DNA of 64,000 bases from Solen grandis (lineage: Eukaryota; Mollusca; Bivalvia; Adapedonta; Solenidae), in the NCBI GenBank assembly GCA_021229015.1, contig CM037783.1, positions 5,589,324-5,653,323 on the forward strand, given 5' to 3'. How positions within the stretch are numbered: the first letter of the stretch is position 1; every line of letters begins with the position of its first letter. Positions 13,191-24,500 of the stretch are shown here, piece by piece. The translations under genes and the position numbers were made by a program. The notes beneath the pieces are model-generated. The model ran no database searches. It was given only the letters and a program-made list of their open reading frames with translations, and had not been told where the DNA came from.

Positions 13191-15764
13191 AAACCGTTAA
13201 AAACTCAAACTGAAAATTATAGGTACGGAATACTCAGAAAACATTAGTGTGTTAACATTAGTTTCTAGTATGTAACCTATACATTCTTTGAAAGTTTTAG
13301 AAGAATTCATCAATTCATAATGTCTGCAGAGCGCTTACAAACTTTTTGATCTGACGTCGATTCTGATTTCATAGGAATAAGAATATTATTGCATATGAAA
13401 ATTCAGCATATTTAACATATGCCATTTTTTTTTGTAATTCTGGACCATTGGGATCACATTGAATGTATTGCACCAGAACTGAAAAAATATTATAATCCCA
13501 TTAAAAGAACACGTTTTGAATTACAACATGTGTGAAATTCAGCATTTTACCTCGAATAGGGTCTCTTAATTCCGAGGTCATATTTTCGAAACTTGGTTTC
13601 ACCACAGAACCTCGGTCTTTTCAATATTTTGAAAACGAAAGTAGGATGCCCAATAAAATCCTTGCTTTTTCATATTTGGTAAAACTGAGACGGGTCGACA
13701 CATCTAAAGCGTAACATACATATTCTGTGAAATTTTGATGAAAATCCGTCCTAAAATAATGGCTGTAGACCGCGTAGAAACTTGTGTAGACGTCAAGTTT
13801 GATGTCATATGACGTCATAGGCATAAGAAAATCAATGAAATGAAATATTAAGTATCTTAAATAAATCAAGTAAAATGTTCATGCCCCATTGGAACTTTGC
13901 AACATATAGATATTAACGCTTAGATATCAAACATTCTTTTTGACCTTATGACGTCAAATGACGTTAATCCTCATATAATAGAAATAAATCTAAAAGACAA
14001 ATATCCACTTTCTAAATCATCTGAAAGCGATTTTATACGTATTTGAAATTTGATGTCAATGGTTCGAAATTTAGATTCGCCATAGAACCATTGCCTTTTC
14101 GAATTTGGAAAACCGGACAAGGAATACACAACAAGAGCGTTACATATACATTCTGTGAAATGTTCAAGAAAATCGGTCCAAATATAATGGCTGTACACCG
14201 CGTAAAACCTTTTTGCCCTGATATCAAATCTTACGTGATATAACGTTACATTATTATGGAATACATTGCATTCTAAAGCCCATGGATTGAATGTATAAAC
14301 TATTAAAATTCCATGGTCATGGAAAGTTAACAACATATTTGAATTAACGAGTATATATCAGAAATTCTTTTTGACCTTATGACGTCATCTGACGTCAAAT
14401 GATGTTCATCTCCACAGAATGTAAAACATACTTGGAGACTTATAATCTTTCCAAATATCAGCTTTCTTACTTATCTGGAAGCGAATTTATACGTACATGT
14501 ATATGAAATTTGACGTCAATGGTTCGAATATTGGATCTGCCATAAAACCTTTGCATTTTCGAATTTGGAAAAACGGAAACCGGGATGCACAACTAAAGCC
14601 TAAAATACACATGTTCTGTGAAATTTTGATGAAAATCGGCCCAGAAATAATGGCTGTAGACCACGTACAAATATTTTAAAACGAGGTCAAGTTTGCGTCA
14701 ACACACGTCATAGTCAAATGAAAATTATTGAAATGCAAAATGTTTTATGTGAAGCATTTGCTATTAAATTTTCAAGGTGTTCGGACGTTTTCAACATATA
14801 AAAATTAACGCGTAAAATTTAGAAATTTCTTTTCACCTCATGATGTCATATGACGTCATATGACGTTAATCTTTTGAGAATGTTAATAAATCTTACTTAT
14901 ATTCTGTGCAAATATCATCATTCTAGCTCATCTGTAAGCGATTTTATACGCATTTGAAATTTGACGTCAATGGTTCGATTCTTGGATTCGCCTTAAAACC
15001 ATTGCCTTTACGAATTTTGAAAAAGGACACCAGGTTGCACAACTAGAGCCTAACCTACACATTCTGTGAAATTTTGGTGAAAATCGGCCCAGAAAAAAAT
15101 GGCTGTAGACCGCGTACAAATATTTTAAGACGACGACAAGTTTGACGTCAAAACACGTCATAGACAAATGAAAATGATTGAAATGCAAAATCTTTTATCT
15201 GAAGCATAGGCTTTTAAATTTTCAAGTTGCTCGGACGTTTTCAACATATAGAAGTTTACACGTAAAATTTAGAAATTACTTTTCACCTCATGACGTCATA
15301 TGACGTCATATGACATTCATCTTCTGAAAATATAACGGAAACCTAGAGACTTATATCCTGTCCAAATATCATCTTTCTAGCTCATCTGTAAGCGATTTAA
15401 TACGCATGAAATTTGACGTCAATGGTTCGAATTTTGACTCGCCATAGAACCATTGCCTTTTAGAATTTTGAAAAACGGACACCGGAAGGCACAACTAGAG
15501 CCTAACATATACATTCTGTGAAATTTTGATAAAAATCGACTGCGAAAAAAATGGCTGTAGACCGCGTACAAACTATTACACCTGACGTCAAATCTGACGT
15601 TATATGACGTCATATGAATATGAAATTCATTGCATTCGAAAGCTCATGGTTTGAAATATATGCCATAAAAGTTTCATTGTTCTGGGCCATTGGCAACACA
15701 TCGAAATTAACACAAATACAAAAGGAAGAAAAAAAGAATAAGAATAAGAATAATAAAAAACATA

Positions 15765-16046
15765 ACAAACCCAATAGGCCGAAAGGGCAGAAAGTCCTAA
15801 TAAATAGTACAAACCCAATAGGACTTTCTGCCGAAAGGGCATAAAGTCCTAATAAACATAACAAACCCAATAGGACTTTCTGCCGAAACAGTAGAAACAC
15901 AATAAGTCTTTCTGCTTGAGGAAGAAAGCCCTAATAAAAGACAGTACAAAAACAATAGGTCTTTCTGCTAGAGGCAGAAAGCCCTAATAATAAAAAAAAC
16001 AGTACAAAAACAATAGTTTTTTCTGCTTGAGGCAGAAAGTCCTAAT
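15765..16046 (+). repeat. Tandem hairpin cassette array
   Basis: Five consecutive cassettes built from CAATAGGACTTTCTGCC, a short loop, GGCAGAAAGTCCTAATAA and an A-rich AGTACAAA spacer. Stem arms vary (GGACTTTCTGCC/GGGCATAAAGTCC; GGTCTTTCTGC/GCAGAAAGCCC; TTTTTTCTGC/GCAGAAAGTCC), with single mismatches in some copies. The array joins the A/G-rich tail of the satellite to the terminal stem-loop at 16,047. Confidence 0.8.
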
Positions 16047-16088
16047 AACTAGACTTCGTTTGTCCCACAAACGATAAGGGCTTTCTGT
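16047..16088 (+). repeat. Sub-array terminal stem-loop, copy 8
   Basis: AACTAGACT, perfect 8-bp stem TCGTTTGT (16056-16063) / ACAAACGA (16067-16074) with loop CCC, then TAAGGGCTTTCTG. It closes the long array; no unit follows until 17.4 kb. Confidence 0.8.
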
Positions 16089-16110
16089 GGTGCAACTCAG
16101 TTTAAACCTG

Positions 16111-17420
16111 ATCAGCTTAAAAGATTTTGTTCATAAACAATGTCGACCTCCCAAATTTACGTTTCTCTGTGGTATAATACCTGCTTTTCCATATTCCATG
16201 TGTTCTACTTTAGTTCATTTCACATGTATCCTTTCTTTAATATGAAACAGTTTCCCTGTTGTTCATATAAAAAGAGAGTAAAATTAAACATGAAGTACAT
16301 ACTGAACAACGGGATATTTTCAAAACTAATTTCAATTACTATTTATCTTGTCTTTATTTTCATTTAATAATGATTTATAAAGGACACTGAAATAAAGTAT
16401 GAATTTTAAACACTAGACATTTCTTTTAAAAAAAAAAATATATATATATATAGAGATAAACCGAACAAAGATAGTAGGCCGCGGCCTCACATGAGCACAG
16501 GTAATAGTTGTACCATTATTGCTTGCTTACAGTGACGCCTAGTAGATTTTTCAATAGAACTTAATATTTTACTTTATATACATATAACTATTTGACATTC
16601 CAGTGGTATCTGAATTAACTGAAACACATTTTAAAATTGTATAACCTGTTTAATTTGGCTGAAACTTTTAAAGCATAGTTACATTATTGATTTACAAAGG
16701 CTATTACTTCGGTATCTATACCATATAACGCTTAATATGTTTAAATAATAAAAATGAATAGTTTATTGATTGCGTTTGAATTGCGCATTTGCACTTTTAT
16801 GATTATTATCATGAGTTCTTATTTCTCATGTAACTTTCTTATATCATGACCAAATTAGAAAAGCAGGGTTCCATTAGAAAGGTCATTAAATTCCCAACAT
16901 TTCACATGCTTTATGTATGGACCTATTAATAACTGCTTTTGAACTATTGAAGCATAAACATCGGAAAAAATGCAAAAATATGCCAAAATATGTTAATGAC
17001 ATTTACTTCATGAACGATATTTAAATAACTATTCTTTGGATCTTTAAAAGCTGCATATCAATATTTTTTGAGATACATGCAGTTTTCTACACTACGTATA
17101 GGGCCGTTTTCGCTTTTGGGCCATTACTGTGCCATTTCAAGCCCGATCTTCAAAAATATTTTTTTTATCAGAAAGAGCTTCGAAAGCACTAATAAAAATA
17201 CGCTAGTGTCTCGATAGAATGTTGTTTGTTTTTGAGATATTACAGGTCAAAAGAACAAAAAAAAATATAATTGATATATGACCTTGACCTTTGAGATTTT
17301 CCGGAAACGGATATGATATTTAACAATGAGATGCTATGGTGCAGATTCAGAGAAAATTTGAAGCCAATCGTTCAAGAAATTCAAAGTTCAGGGCTAAAAA
17401 AACGTTTGTATTTGTTTCAG
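16111..17420. other. AT-rich non-coding stretch
   Basis: No supportable gene. It contains a short (TA)n run near 16,438-16,451 and the palindrome GGCCGCGGCC near 16,477. From about 17,270 it passes into sequence with TGACCTTGACCTTTGA and GAAAATTTGAAGCCAATC blocks, which look like old dispersed repeat. Confidence 0.5.
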
Positions 17421-17429
17421 AATTGTTAT

Positions 17430-17864
17430 TAACATTATGACGTCAAATGACGTCATATGACGTAAAATGTCACAGAATATGAAGAAGACATCAATGAGCA
17501 TATGTGGTGTCAATTTGAGATTTTTAGCTTACATAGAAGCTACAAAATACTTAAAAACATTTTAAGGTCCAAAGTTCGAAACTTGGTTTAACCACAGAAC
17601 CTTGGAAGTATCGAGAAAATCCGCCAAGAAATGAAGGCTGTAGAGCGCAAAAAATCTTTTGTAACAAATGTCAAATTTGACGTCATGTGACGTCAAAGGA
17701 ATATAAAAATCATAGATTCTAAAATATCATTGCTTCAGGTATGACCTATTAAATTTTCGTCATTCTAGACCGTCAGGAACCTATTGAAATAGCAACCTCT
17801 TTTGGAAGAAAGGAATAATAATAACTAGATTTCATTCGTTGATACGAATGATAGGACTTTCTGC
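17430..17864 (+). repeat. Isolated single CRE-satellite unit with terminal stem-loop (copy 9)
   Basis: A diverged unit: TGACGTCAAATGACGTCATA near 17,438; GTTCGAAACTTGGTTTAACC near 17,574; AATGAAGGCTGTAGAGCGC near 17,632; TGACGTCATGTGACGTCA near 17,680. It ends in GAAGAAAGGAATAATAATAACTAGATT, stem TCATTCGT (17832-17839) / ACGAATGA (17844-17851), loop TGAT, and TAGGACTTTCTGC. It is the only copy outside the array and shows that one unit plus the hairpin can stand alone. Confidence 0.75.
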
Positions 17865-18040
17865 AACATTTTGAAATGTAAAGATTAATACTGTTAGAAA
17901 GAATATACATTATATTTTCTACCTTTAACTTTTTTTTTTCGTATGGACTTCTCATGCATGAATTTTGTGAAGTAAGCCATATGTCGAAAATAAATAAATC
18001 TTTATTTTGATATCGCTTTCTTATAACTTGACCAATTTTA

Positions 18041-18290
18041 GTTGTTGTTGTTGTTGTATTGGGGTTTACCGTCGCTGTGATAGTATTTCAATCATATAGA
18101 GACGTCCAGCTAATTACAGGTGGAGGAAGACCCCGAGTACACAAAGATACGCGGATATAACCACCGACCTACCGCAAGCCAGCTGGAAGGCTTCCTCACA
18201 TGAAAAATCCGAAGTCCCTACCGGAATTCGAACCCACAGCGGTGAGGGGCTGAGAGATTCCAAGTTTAGTATTCTAGGTACCAAAATAAA
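18041..18290 (-). mobile_element. tRNA-derived SINE
   Basis: Read on the minus strand, it has a Pol III B-box GTGGGTTCGAATTCC (around 18,223-18,237). A central block follows with GTGAGGAAGCCTTCCAGCTG and GGTCTTCCTCCACC, as in widespread mollusc SINEs, then a GTAAACCCCAATACAACAAC tail with (CAA)n at 18,041-18,057. The A-box end is degraded. I believe this is a metazoan SINE with a conserved central domain, but do not assign a family name. Confidence 0.7.
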
Positions 18291-18563
18291 TGTCCAGAAA
18301 TCCCTACAATTCAATTGTAGCATATTTGGGTCTAGTTTTATAGGTTTTCAAAATATAAGCAATTAAACTTAAACCTATTAATTCTGCATATCAAAATTCT
18401 TTTTTTTTTAATTTCGTGTACAGCCGCGGGAATAAAACCGTAAATGCTACCATGCAATAGATTCGTCGACGCGTGTAGCCACGTGAGTTAAATTTCAATA
18501 ATGCTTCTACATACGATGGAGACGACTGTAGTACGTTATAGTTTGTGTTTATTTAGAAAAAAA

Positions 18564-18618
18564 TTAACAGTTAAGAAGCCAGAACGAGCGTAGCGAATGA
18601 CGGCTTCTTAACTGTTAA
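18564..18618. repeat. 17-bp perfect inverted repeat (snap-back)
   Basis: TTAACAGTTAAGAAGCC (18564-18580) and its exact reverse complement (18602-18618) flank a 21-nt spacer containing GAGCGTAGCGAATG. Each arm also contains the palindrome TTAAC-N-GTTAA. No coding context. Confidence 0.85.
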
Positions 18619-18714
18619 ATTCTCTCCTAGTGTTTGAAATTATATTTTGTCCAATGAAATCATTCCATTTTTTCAATTTTTTGTCTCCATTTAATTCATT
18701 TAATCGGCATCAAC

Positions 18715-18930
18715 TTGCTACTAAACACTATTCCGCTAAATCAGCTGATCAGTTTAAAACCAGTTTCAAGCACCTTCACTGCGCATGTGCGTCGAGTTGT
18801 GTCGAGAAGCGGAGCTTTATGTGTTCACCAATATGGACTAAGACCACAATTACCTGCCCTTGGTTACCGGTATCCGGATGTGCCTACACAGAAAACAGTG
18901 ACCCTATTTAATGCTTAATTAAGGTGAGTT
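18715..18930 (+). other. Possible exon with mitochondrial-presequence-like frame
   Basis: A locally GC-richer stretch. Its frame from 18,715 (TTG start) is rich in Arg/Ser and almost free of acidic residues (HVRRVVSRSG, then ALGYRYPDVP), and ends in TAA at 18,916 just before a donor-like AAGGTGAGTTT (about 18,922). The stop before the donor argues against a simple coding first exon. It may be an old pseudo-exon or chance. I do not recognise a protein. Confidence 0.2.
18831..18851. repeat. 21-bp inverted repeat, left arm
   Basis: ATATGGACTAAGACCACAAT followed by T is repeated exactly in inverse orientation at 19,280-19,300, 428 bp further on. No further extension of the match is seen on either side. 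Confidence 0.9.
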
Positions 18931-19279
18931 TTTGACTGAAAGACATGCAGTAAAGAATTAAATTCTATAGAACACAGTTACATAGTCATAAAATGCCCAA
19001 TTTGGAGGCATTATTGCACAACAATCTTAATAGTTTAGCATTACTGAGAGGGGAATTTTTGAGAAAAATGGTGTGAAATGGCCGACCGGTGCACTAAATT
19101 CATACGCATGTTACTTGGCCTTAAATAGGTCAAAAAGTAGTCAGGTGACCCCATGTTTAAAATGTACAGAATTATTTCTCTTGAATAGATCTATCTAATG
19201 AGGGTAAGTTTGGATGCCAATTTCCCTTACAGAAATTGTCATTTGTATATATGCTTATATAGAACATATAGTAAATTTA

Positions 19280-19300
19280 AATTGTGGTCTTAGTCCATAT
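19280..19300. repeat. 21-bp inverted repeat, right arm
   Basis: Exact reverse complement of 18,831-18,851. The interior between the arms has no recognisable ORF. Confidence 0.9.
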
Positions 19301-19513
19301 CACGCATGTGTAACGTGTTACAGGGATTTTTGATGTGATCGCATGAACATCAACAAAAAATAATACACAGCAACCATAGAGAACAAACATTTACTCACTA
19401 GCATTCTGATTAATCCAAAATAACAAAAGAACTCTACCCTTCCGCTTAGTTTAGTTTAAACATGTATTATTGCCTAAGTAATGATGATGCAACATTGAAG
19501 ATTTTAAAAAATA

Positions 19514-19613
19514 NNNNNNNNNNNNNNNNNNNNNNNNNNNNNNNNNNNNNNNNNNNNNNNNNNNNNNNNNNNNNNNNNNNNNNNNNNNNNNNNNNNNNNN
19601 NNNNNNNNNNNNN
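19514..19613. other. Assembly gap (100 N)
   Basis: Exactly 100 N, the usual convention for a scaffold gap of unknown size. Frames reading across it are meaningless. Confidence 0.99.
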
Positions 19614-20640
19614 AAGTTGTTGTCCATATAATTTATCATTTTGGTCTGTGACACTGCTGACCTCTTAACCTTCATCTTACGCTGACCTTGTACTGATTGT
19701 GTTGAAATGTATGTAACTCATTTAGATAAGTGTGTAAAGATTCATCCTTTCGATTTGGCATATTAATTCAACGAATTTGCTTATTTGATGATTATTTAAA
19801 TGTATATTTTGTAACAACTCAATGTGTCATTTTCACTGTACTCTATAAATACACTGTGTATACATATTTTGTAGTTTAATTTTTGGACTCGAGTCCTTGT
19901 GTGTGTGTGTGTGTCATTATTTATTTTCATATTCATATACAACAGCAAAAAGATATTCATATTTTGCATACATTTGTATGTTTTTACAATTATGTTATGA
20001 AAATGCACGGTATTTCCGTGGGCGTGTTTAATTTTAAAAAATGTGTCACTTGTGTTATATACTCAAATTATGTAATGTGCTCAACTGTAAATTTGGCTTC
20101 TGGAAAACTGACACGGCATCTGACAGCTGTTGGGACAATATAAACTGTCTATGATGGTGGCAATAACATGTTAAGAATTCAAATAAAGATCAACTGGATT
20201 TAAAGAGAATATAGTGAAAGAATTAAAACATGGAATTTAACTAAATAAACATAATAAATATGCAAAAAAAAAATAATCAATTAAAATATTACTAGATATG
20301 GGATTCGAACCCACACTATAAATGTTTTCAAAACAATCAACCTCATCTATAGTCCTATGTTTACAGTACAGTTCCACCGTTTTTATGATATAAACCATGA
20401 CTGCTAATAGCAAAAGATTTTCGCATTTTAGATAGATATCTTTGTGGATGGAATTGACATATTATGTTTTGATCTGACACCTGTCATTTTCTATTCATAT
20501 TTACATGTGTTAAATTTCACATAAACAGTTTAATTTCAGTTAAAAGCTTTTTTTTTCAAGAATATTGTTGTTTAATTTCAGTTGTTATTCCTTAAAATAG
20601 CAAGTAGTTTAGGGGAAAAAACTGATTGAATGGGTAAGGC
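19614..20640. other. AT-rich non-coding stretch with tRNA-like B-box
   Basis: It contains a short (GT)n at 19,898-19,913. Near 20,300 there is a near-perfect minus-strand B-box (GTGTGGGTTCGAATCCCAT). The upstream side lacks a good anticodon arm, so this is a tRNA pseudogene or SINE head and not a tRNA gene. Nothing else is supportable. Confidence 0.45.
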
Positions 20641-20644
20641 ATTT

Positions 20645-21575
20645 TGCATCTCTAAGTGTAGGTATATCGCATCTTAAAACGTCAATATCTCCGATGCCTC
20701 AAGCATGCATACTGCATCCCTAAAATCCCGAAACGTCAGCATCTTCAGTGTTTAAGTCACGTATATAGCATCTTTAAACATCAGTATCTCCAGTGTCTGA
20801 GTCACGCATATCGCATCTCTAAACGTCAGTATCTCCAGTGATTGAGTAACGCATATCGCATCTCTAAACATCAGTATCTCCAGTGATTGAGTCACGTATA
20901 TCGCATCTCTATACATCAGTATCTAAAGTGATTGAGTCATGCATATCGCATCTCTAAACACTAGTATCTCCAGTGCCTGACTCACGCATATCGCATCTCT
21001 AAACATCAGTATCTCAAGTACCTGAGTCACGTATATTGCATCTCTTGACGTCAGCATATCTTTAAACGTCAGTATTTCCATTGCCTGAGTCAGGTATACC
21101 GCATCTAAAAACGTCAGTATCTCCAGTGATTGAGTCACGCATATGGCATCTCTAAATGCCAATATCTCAAGTGATTGAGTCACGTATATCGTATCTCTAA
21201 ACGTCAATATCTCCAGTGCCTGAGTCACGTATATCGTTTCTCTAAACGTCAATATCTCCAGTGCCTGAGTCACGTATATCGTATCTCTAAACGTCAATAT
21301 CTCAAGTGATTTAGTCACGTATATCGTATCTCTAAACGTCAATATATCCAGTGCCTGAGTCACGTATATCGTATCTCTAAACGTCGATATCTCCATTGCC
21401 TGATTCACGCATATCGCATCTCTAAACGTCAGTATCTCCAGTGCCTGAGTCAGGTCACGTAAATCGTATCTCTAAACGTCAGTATCTCCAGTGGTTGAGT
21501 CATGCATATCGGATCTCTAAACGTCAGTATCTTCATTGCCTGAGACACTTATATCGCATCTCTAAACATCAATAT
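20645..21575. repeat. 45-bp minisatellite (about 20 copies)
   Basis: The unit is CAGTGCCTGAGTCACGTATA + TCGTATCTCTAAACGTCAAT + ATCTC, repeated with point variation and some partial units. Because 45 is divisible by 3, the minus strand stays open for 161 codons (21,408-20,923) with a 15-residue period (ILTFRDTIYVTQALE). That ORF has no independent support as a gene. Confidence 0.9.
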
Positions 21576-24500
21576 AATATTACCCTTAAGACTATTTATA
21601 GTCTTTATTCTTTACAAATATTCCAACACTATTGACTGATAAAAAATGAAATGTAGATGAATAACATTGCATTGATAGACATTGATTTTTCCTTTATCTG
21701 AGGAAATAAAAACGAGGTCTGATTTTCTAATTATACCTCTGTATATAAACTGAAATCAATACAAGTTTTGAGCTATAGGGAAAAAATGATTCCGGTGTTT
21801 CGAATCAAACTTAACAGTTAAAGAAATGTGAGATATATCCTTTTAGACATACGATACAAAGTGTTAAATTATGAATACCACATGCATTCAATCCTCCTAC
21901 GATTTACAGTTTTACCTTGCAAAATGTTACACCATGCAATTTTTTATATTATTTAAATTGAGTCAACTGCTTATTATATCAGGTGGCAATAATGTTATTT
22001 TTAAGTAAAAGCAAGGAATGAATATAATGGTATTTACTTATAAATCGGATTAAGCATTCACCATATTTTGAACTGACACACCCGGAGTATTTTATTTTGA
22101 CGGCACACACTTAATACCACAGAGATTGAATAGATGCTATTTGATGAAGACATAATGCTAAATCAAGCTATGTGCTTAATATCGATTTTTGCACTACGAT
22201 TAAGTAAATACAAACCACTCTCTTCAAATGGGGCTTTGATATATGATGTAGATGGTGTTCTTGCCAATGGCTTAGACTTTATTTCGTGATCGCTTTGAAT
22301 TATTGTAATTTCAAGTTTCCGATGAATTGTATTTAGTCCACGAATTAAGACATCAGGGCCTTATAATGGGCACAGAAAAATTAAATAAGAGGACACGTAA
22401 TATTATCCGGTTTTAGACTTATGGACAGTTTTCCTATCTAAAGTACGAACGCTAATGTCTCTTTTTAAGAAATATGGAAACTATAAATCTTTTGTCATAA
22501 CCTCTTTGTGAAAAGTTGTCTGCTATTGATTATCAATAAGAAACGAAAAACATCATAAGGCAAACAAACCATACATGTAAATGAAATAATTGATTCGACT
22601 CAGAGTATTTGAAATTGCTGTCCTAGCAGTCCATTTTATATGCTTGTTTTACCATTATTCTTCTTAGGAAATTTACAAAATTGAGTGACTTATTTCAAAG
22701 TTTACACACATTTTTAAAGAAGTATATTTCTTGATCTTGTCAAGACTTTTACCCGGTGGTTTTGAATTATAGACCACCTGTAACTGGACTTTTTAGGACT
22801 ATAAATAAATTTACACAGTACTGAAGTACACCATTTGGTCAAGTTATAAGCAATTTTTCATAAAATATGGCCGTCAAATAAGGATGTTTTACTATGTTTG
22901 CAGTTTTACTCCTCTAGATCAAGTTCTTCCCTGTAAAATAGGAAACTGATAAAATCAATTCAGACTTTTTTGTTTATATGATCCATAGATGATCATCGAC
23001 TTATAAGGACTGGAAGAACTGAAAGTTCCATACATAAAGTGTATTTTTACCAATACGTATATTGAAACAGGGATATTGAAAATTCAATATTTTTGAGCAA
23101 ATATTTTAGCTGGAAAATTATTGATATGGTGTCCATAAATAACCAAGAGAAAAATCAAATATGTCTTAAACTTACCAGTACATGTAATTTGCATTTTATA
23201 AATCTTTTACACATATATACCTATTTATAACAGTAACATTGTGAGACATACAAGGAGAATAGAGGGCCTTTGCTGGAATTTGAACCAGCAGCCCTAATAT
23301 TCCAAAAGGATTGGAAGTACTGTACGTTACACACTAGGATAACATGAGAAATGAGTACTGGAGGTTTATAATTTGGAGTGGACTTCCTTAAGGTTTTCAG
23401 TATATCAGGTACCATACATGCATTTGTAATTAAACATGGAATTATTCATCGAATATATTCCTATACAAATTATAAACTTAAATAAATTTCTGTCTTAATC
23501 TGAATTGAATGATACATTAATGATGTTCAAAGAAAGAATGAAAAGAAGAAAATTACCCTAGTCAGAATTTAATATATTTTATGTGGTAATTATTGCGGAA
23601 ACGTACCAGAGAAAACCCACTTATCTAGATGAACGAACATCATACGCTTGGACGTACATGACCTGGAATCGAATCCGAGACGCATTGGTTAGAAATGAAT
23701 TACATTACCATTATGCTACCCTGGCAATCTTCTTATATTGTTTTTAGGATAGCGTTTAAGATGAAAATTAAAATCGAGTTACGTACTTAACCACTTTCTG
23801 TCGTAGGTTCCAATTTCGGTCTTTTCACTTATGTTTCTCAATGAAGGAAGTCATCCAGCTGATTTTCTTTCGATTGGTTATGATGTGTCTCCGTGTATTC
23901 GGCATAAGCTTCACCTATAAGTCGCTTGACTTCGCTGTATGACTGACATACTGCCGTCACAGCGGCATCCTACGCCAGATTAACAACTTATTCCGACCCA
24001 ATTGGGTTTTGTTGCACAGATTTCGTTAACATGCTGGATCCGTTGTTTAAAATGCCAAGAGCTGTATTTGTTCTGATTTGATATGATGAATAGTTTTATT
24101 TAAGCTAAATCAATACAAAGGGTTTGGTTTTAGGCTTACGTCATAGTAATCCAACGCTAATAAACGCTTAACACGATATAAACATGAAATACTAATTACT
24201 CGATTTAACATGAAAATGAAGTTTTCATTAAGAAGTTCTGCTTCTAGAGTAAAATAAGAGCAAGATCTCACGATAAAATCGGCAAATATCCTTTGTATCA
24301 TATTCAGATAGAAAATGCTGAAGTTTTAACATACCTCGCCAGATGATTTTGTTTTCTGGAAAAACCGAGATTTTTTTTTTCTTTGACCCATCCAAAGTCA
24401 CGCTTCATATCAAATATCAGTTATGTACAATAAATAAACCGCAATATCAGAACAGGCATCAAACTATACAAATCAGGACAAAAAACAATCAAGGTAATGA

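Larger units (their letters stand above)
1..16110 (+). repeat. CRE-palindrome satellite-like array (about 430-460 bp units)
   Basis: About thirty diverged units lie head to tail. The box TTTGACGTCAATGGTTCGAA recurs near 1,015, 1,458, 1,914, 2,847, 3,278 and 3,731, giving spacings of 431-456 bp or twice that. In order a unit holds: TATGACGTCAAATGACGT; an AACTTTCTA..TCATCTGGAAGCGATTTTAT block; the GACGTCAATGGTTCGAATC box; a CGGACACCGG..GCACAACTAGAGC block; ATTCTGTGAAATTTTGATGA; AATGGCTGTAGACCGCGTAC; a double TGACGTCA palindrome; and AACATATAGAAATTAACGCG. A variant subfamily with CTTCGGTTTTTCGGAAT and GCTGTAGAGCGCGAACACC fills 4,230-5,470 and 9,800-11,040. No unit has a long ORF; the 60-120 aa frames are by-products of the repeat. 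I do not recognise the family by name. The orientation is nominal, set so that the hairpin terminus is the right end. Confidence 0.85.

Noticed and set aside
1450..14530. Pol III promoter in each unit (GGTTCGAATC resembles a B-box, TGGCTGTAGACCG an A-box)
   Set aside because: The boxes are in the wrong order, the B-box lacks its CC end (GGTTCGAATCTTGG), and no terminator is placed suitably.
475..15900. Many 60-120 codon frames in the CRE array, several with repeated peptides (for example ANPRFEPLTSNFK on the minus strand)
   Set aside because: They follow the DNA repeat, begin at ATGACGTCA (Met-Thr-Ser) because of the CRE motif, are broken in many units and occur in several frames.
1..16110. 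CRISPR array or phage-type repeat
   Set aside because: Units are about 450 bp, diverged and without spacers; the genome is animal.
19451..19675. Frames crossing the N gap
   Set aside because: Half of each is unknown sequence.
20290..20360. tRNA gene on the minus strand
   Set aside because: The B-box is good, but no consistent acceptor, D and anticodon arms can be drawn.
23221..23415. tRNA gene with GCTGGTTCAAATTCC
   Set aside because: T-arm only; remaining arms do not fold. Called a remnant.
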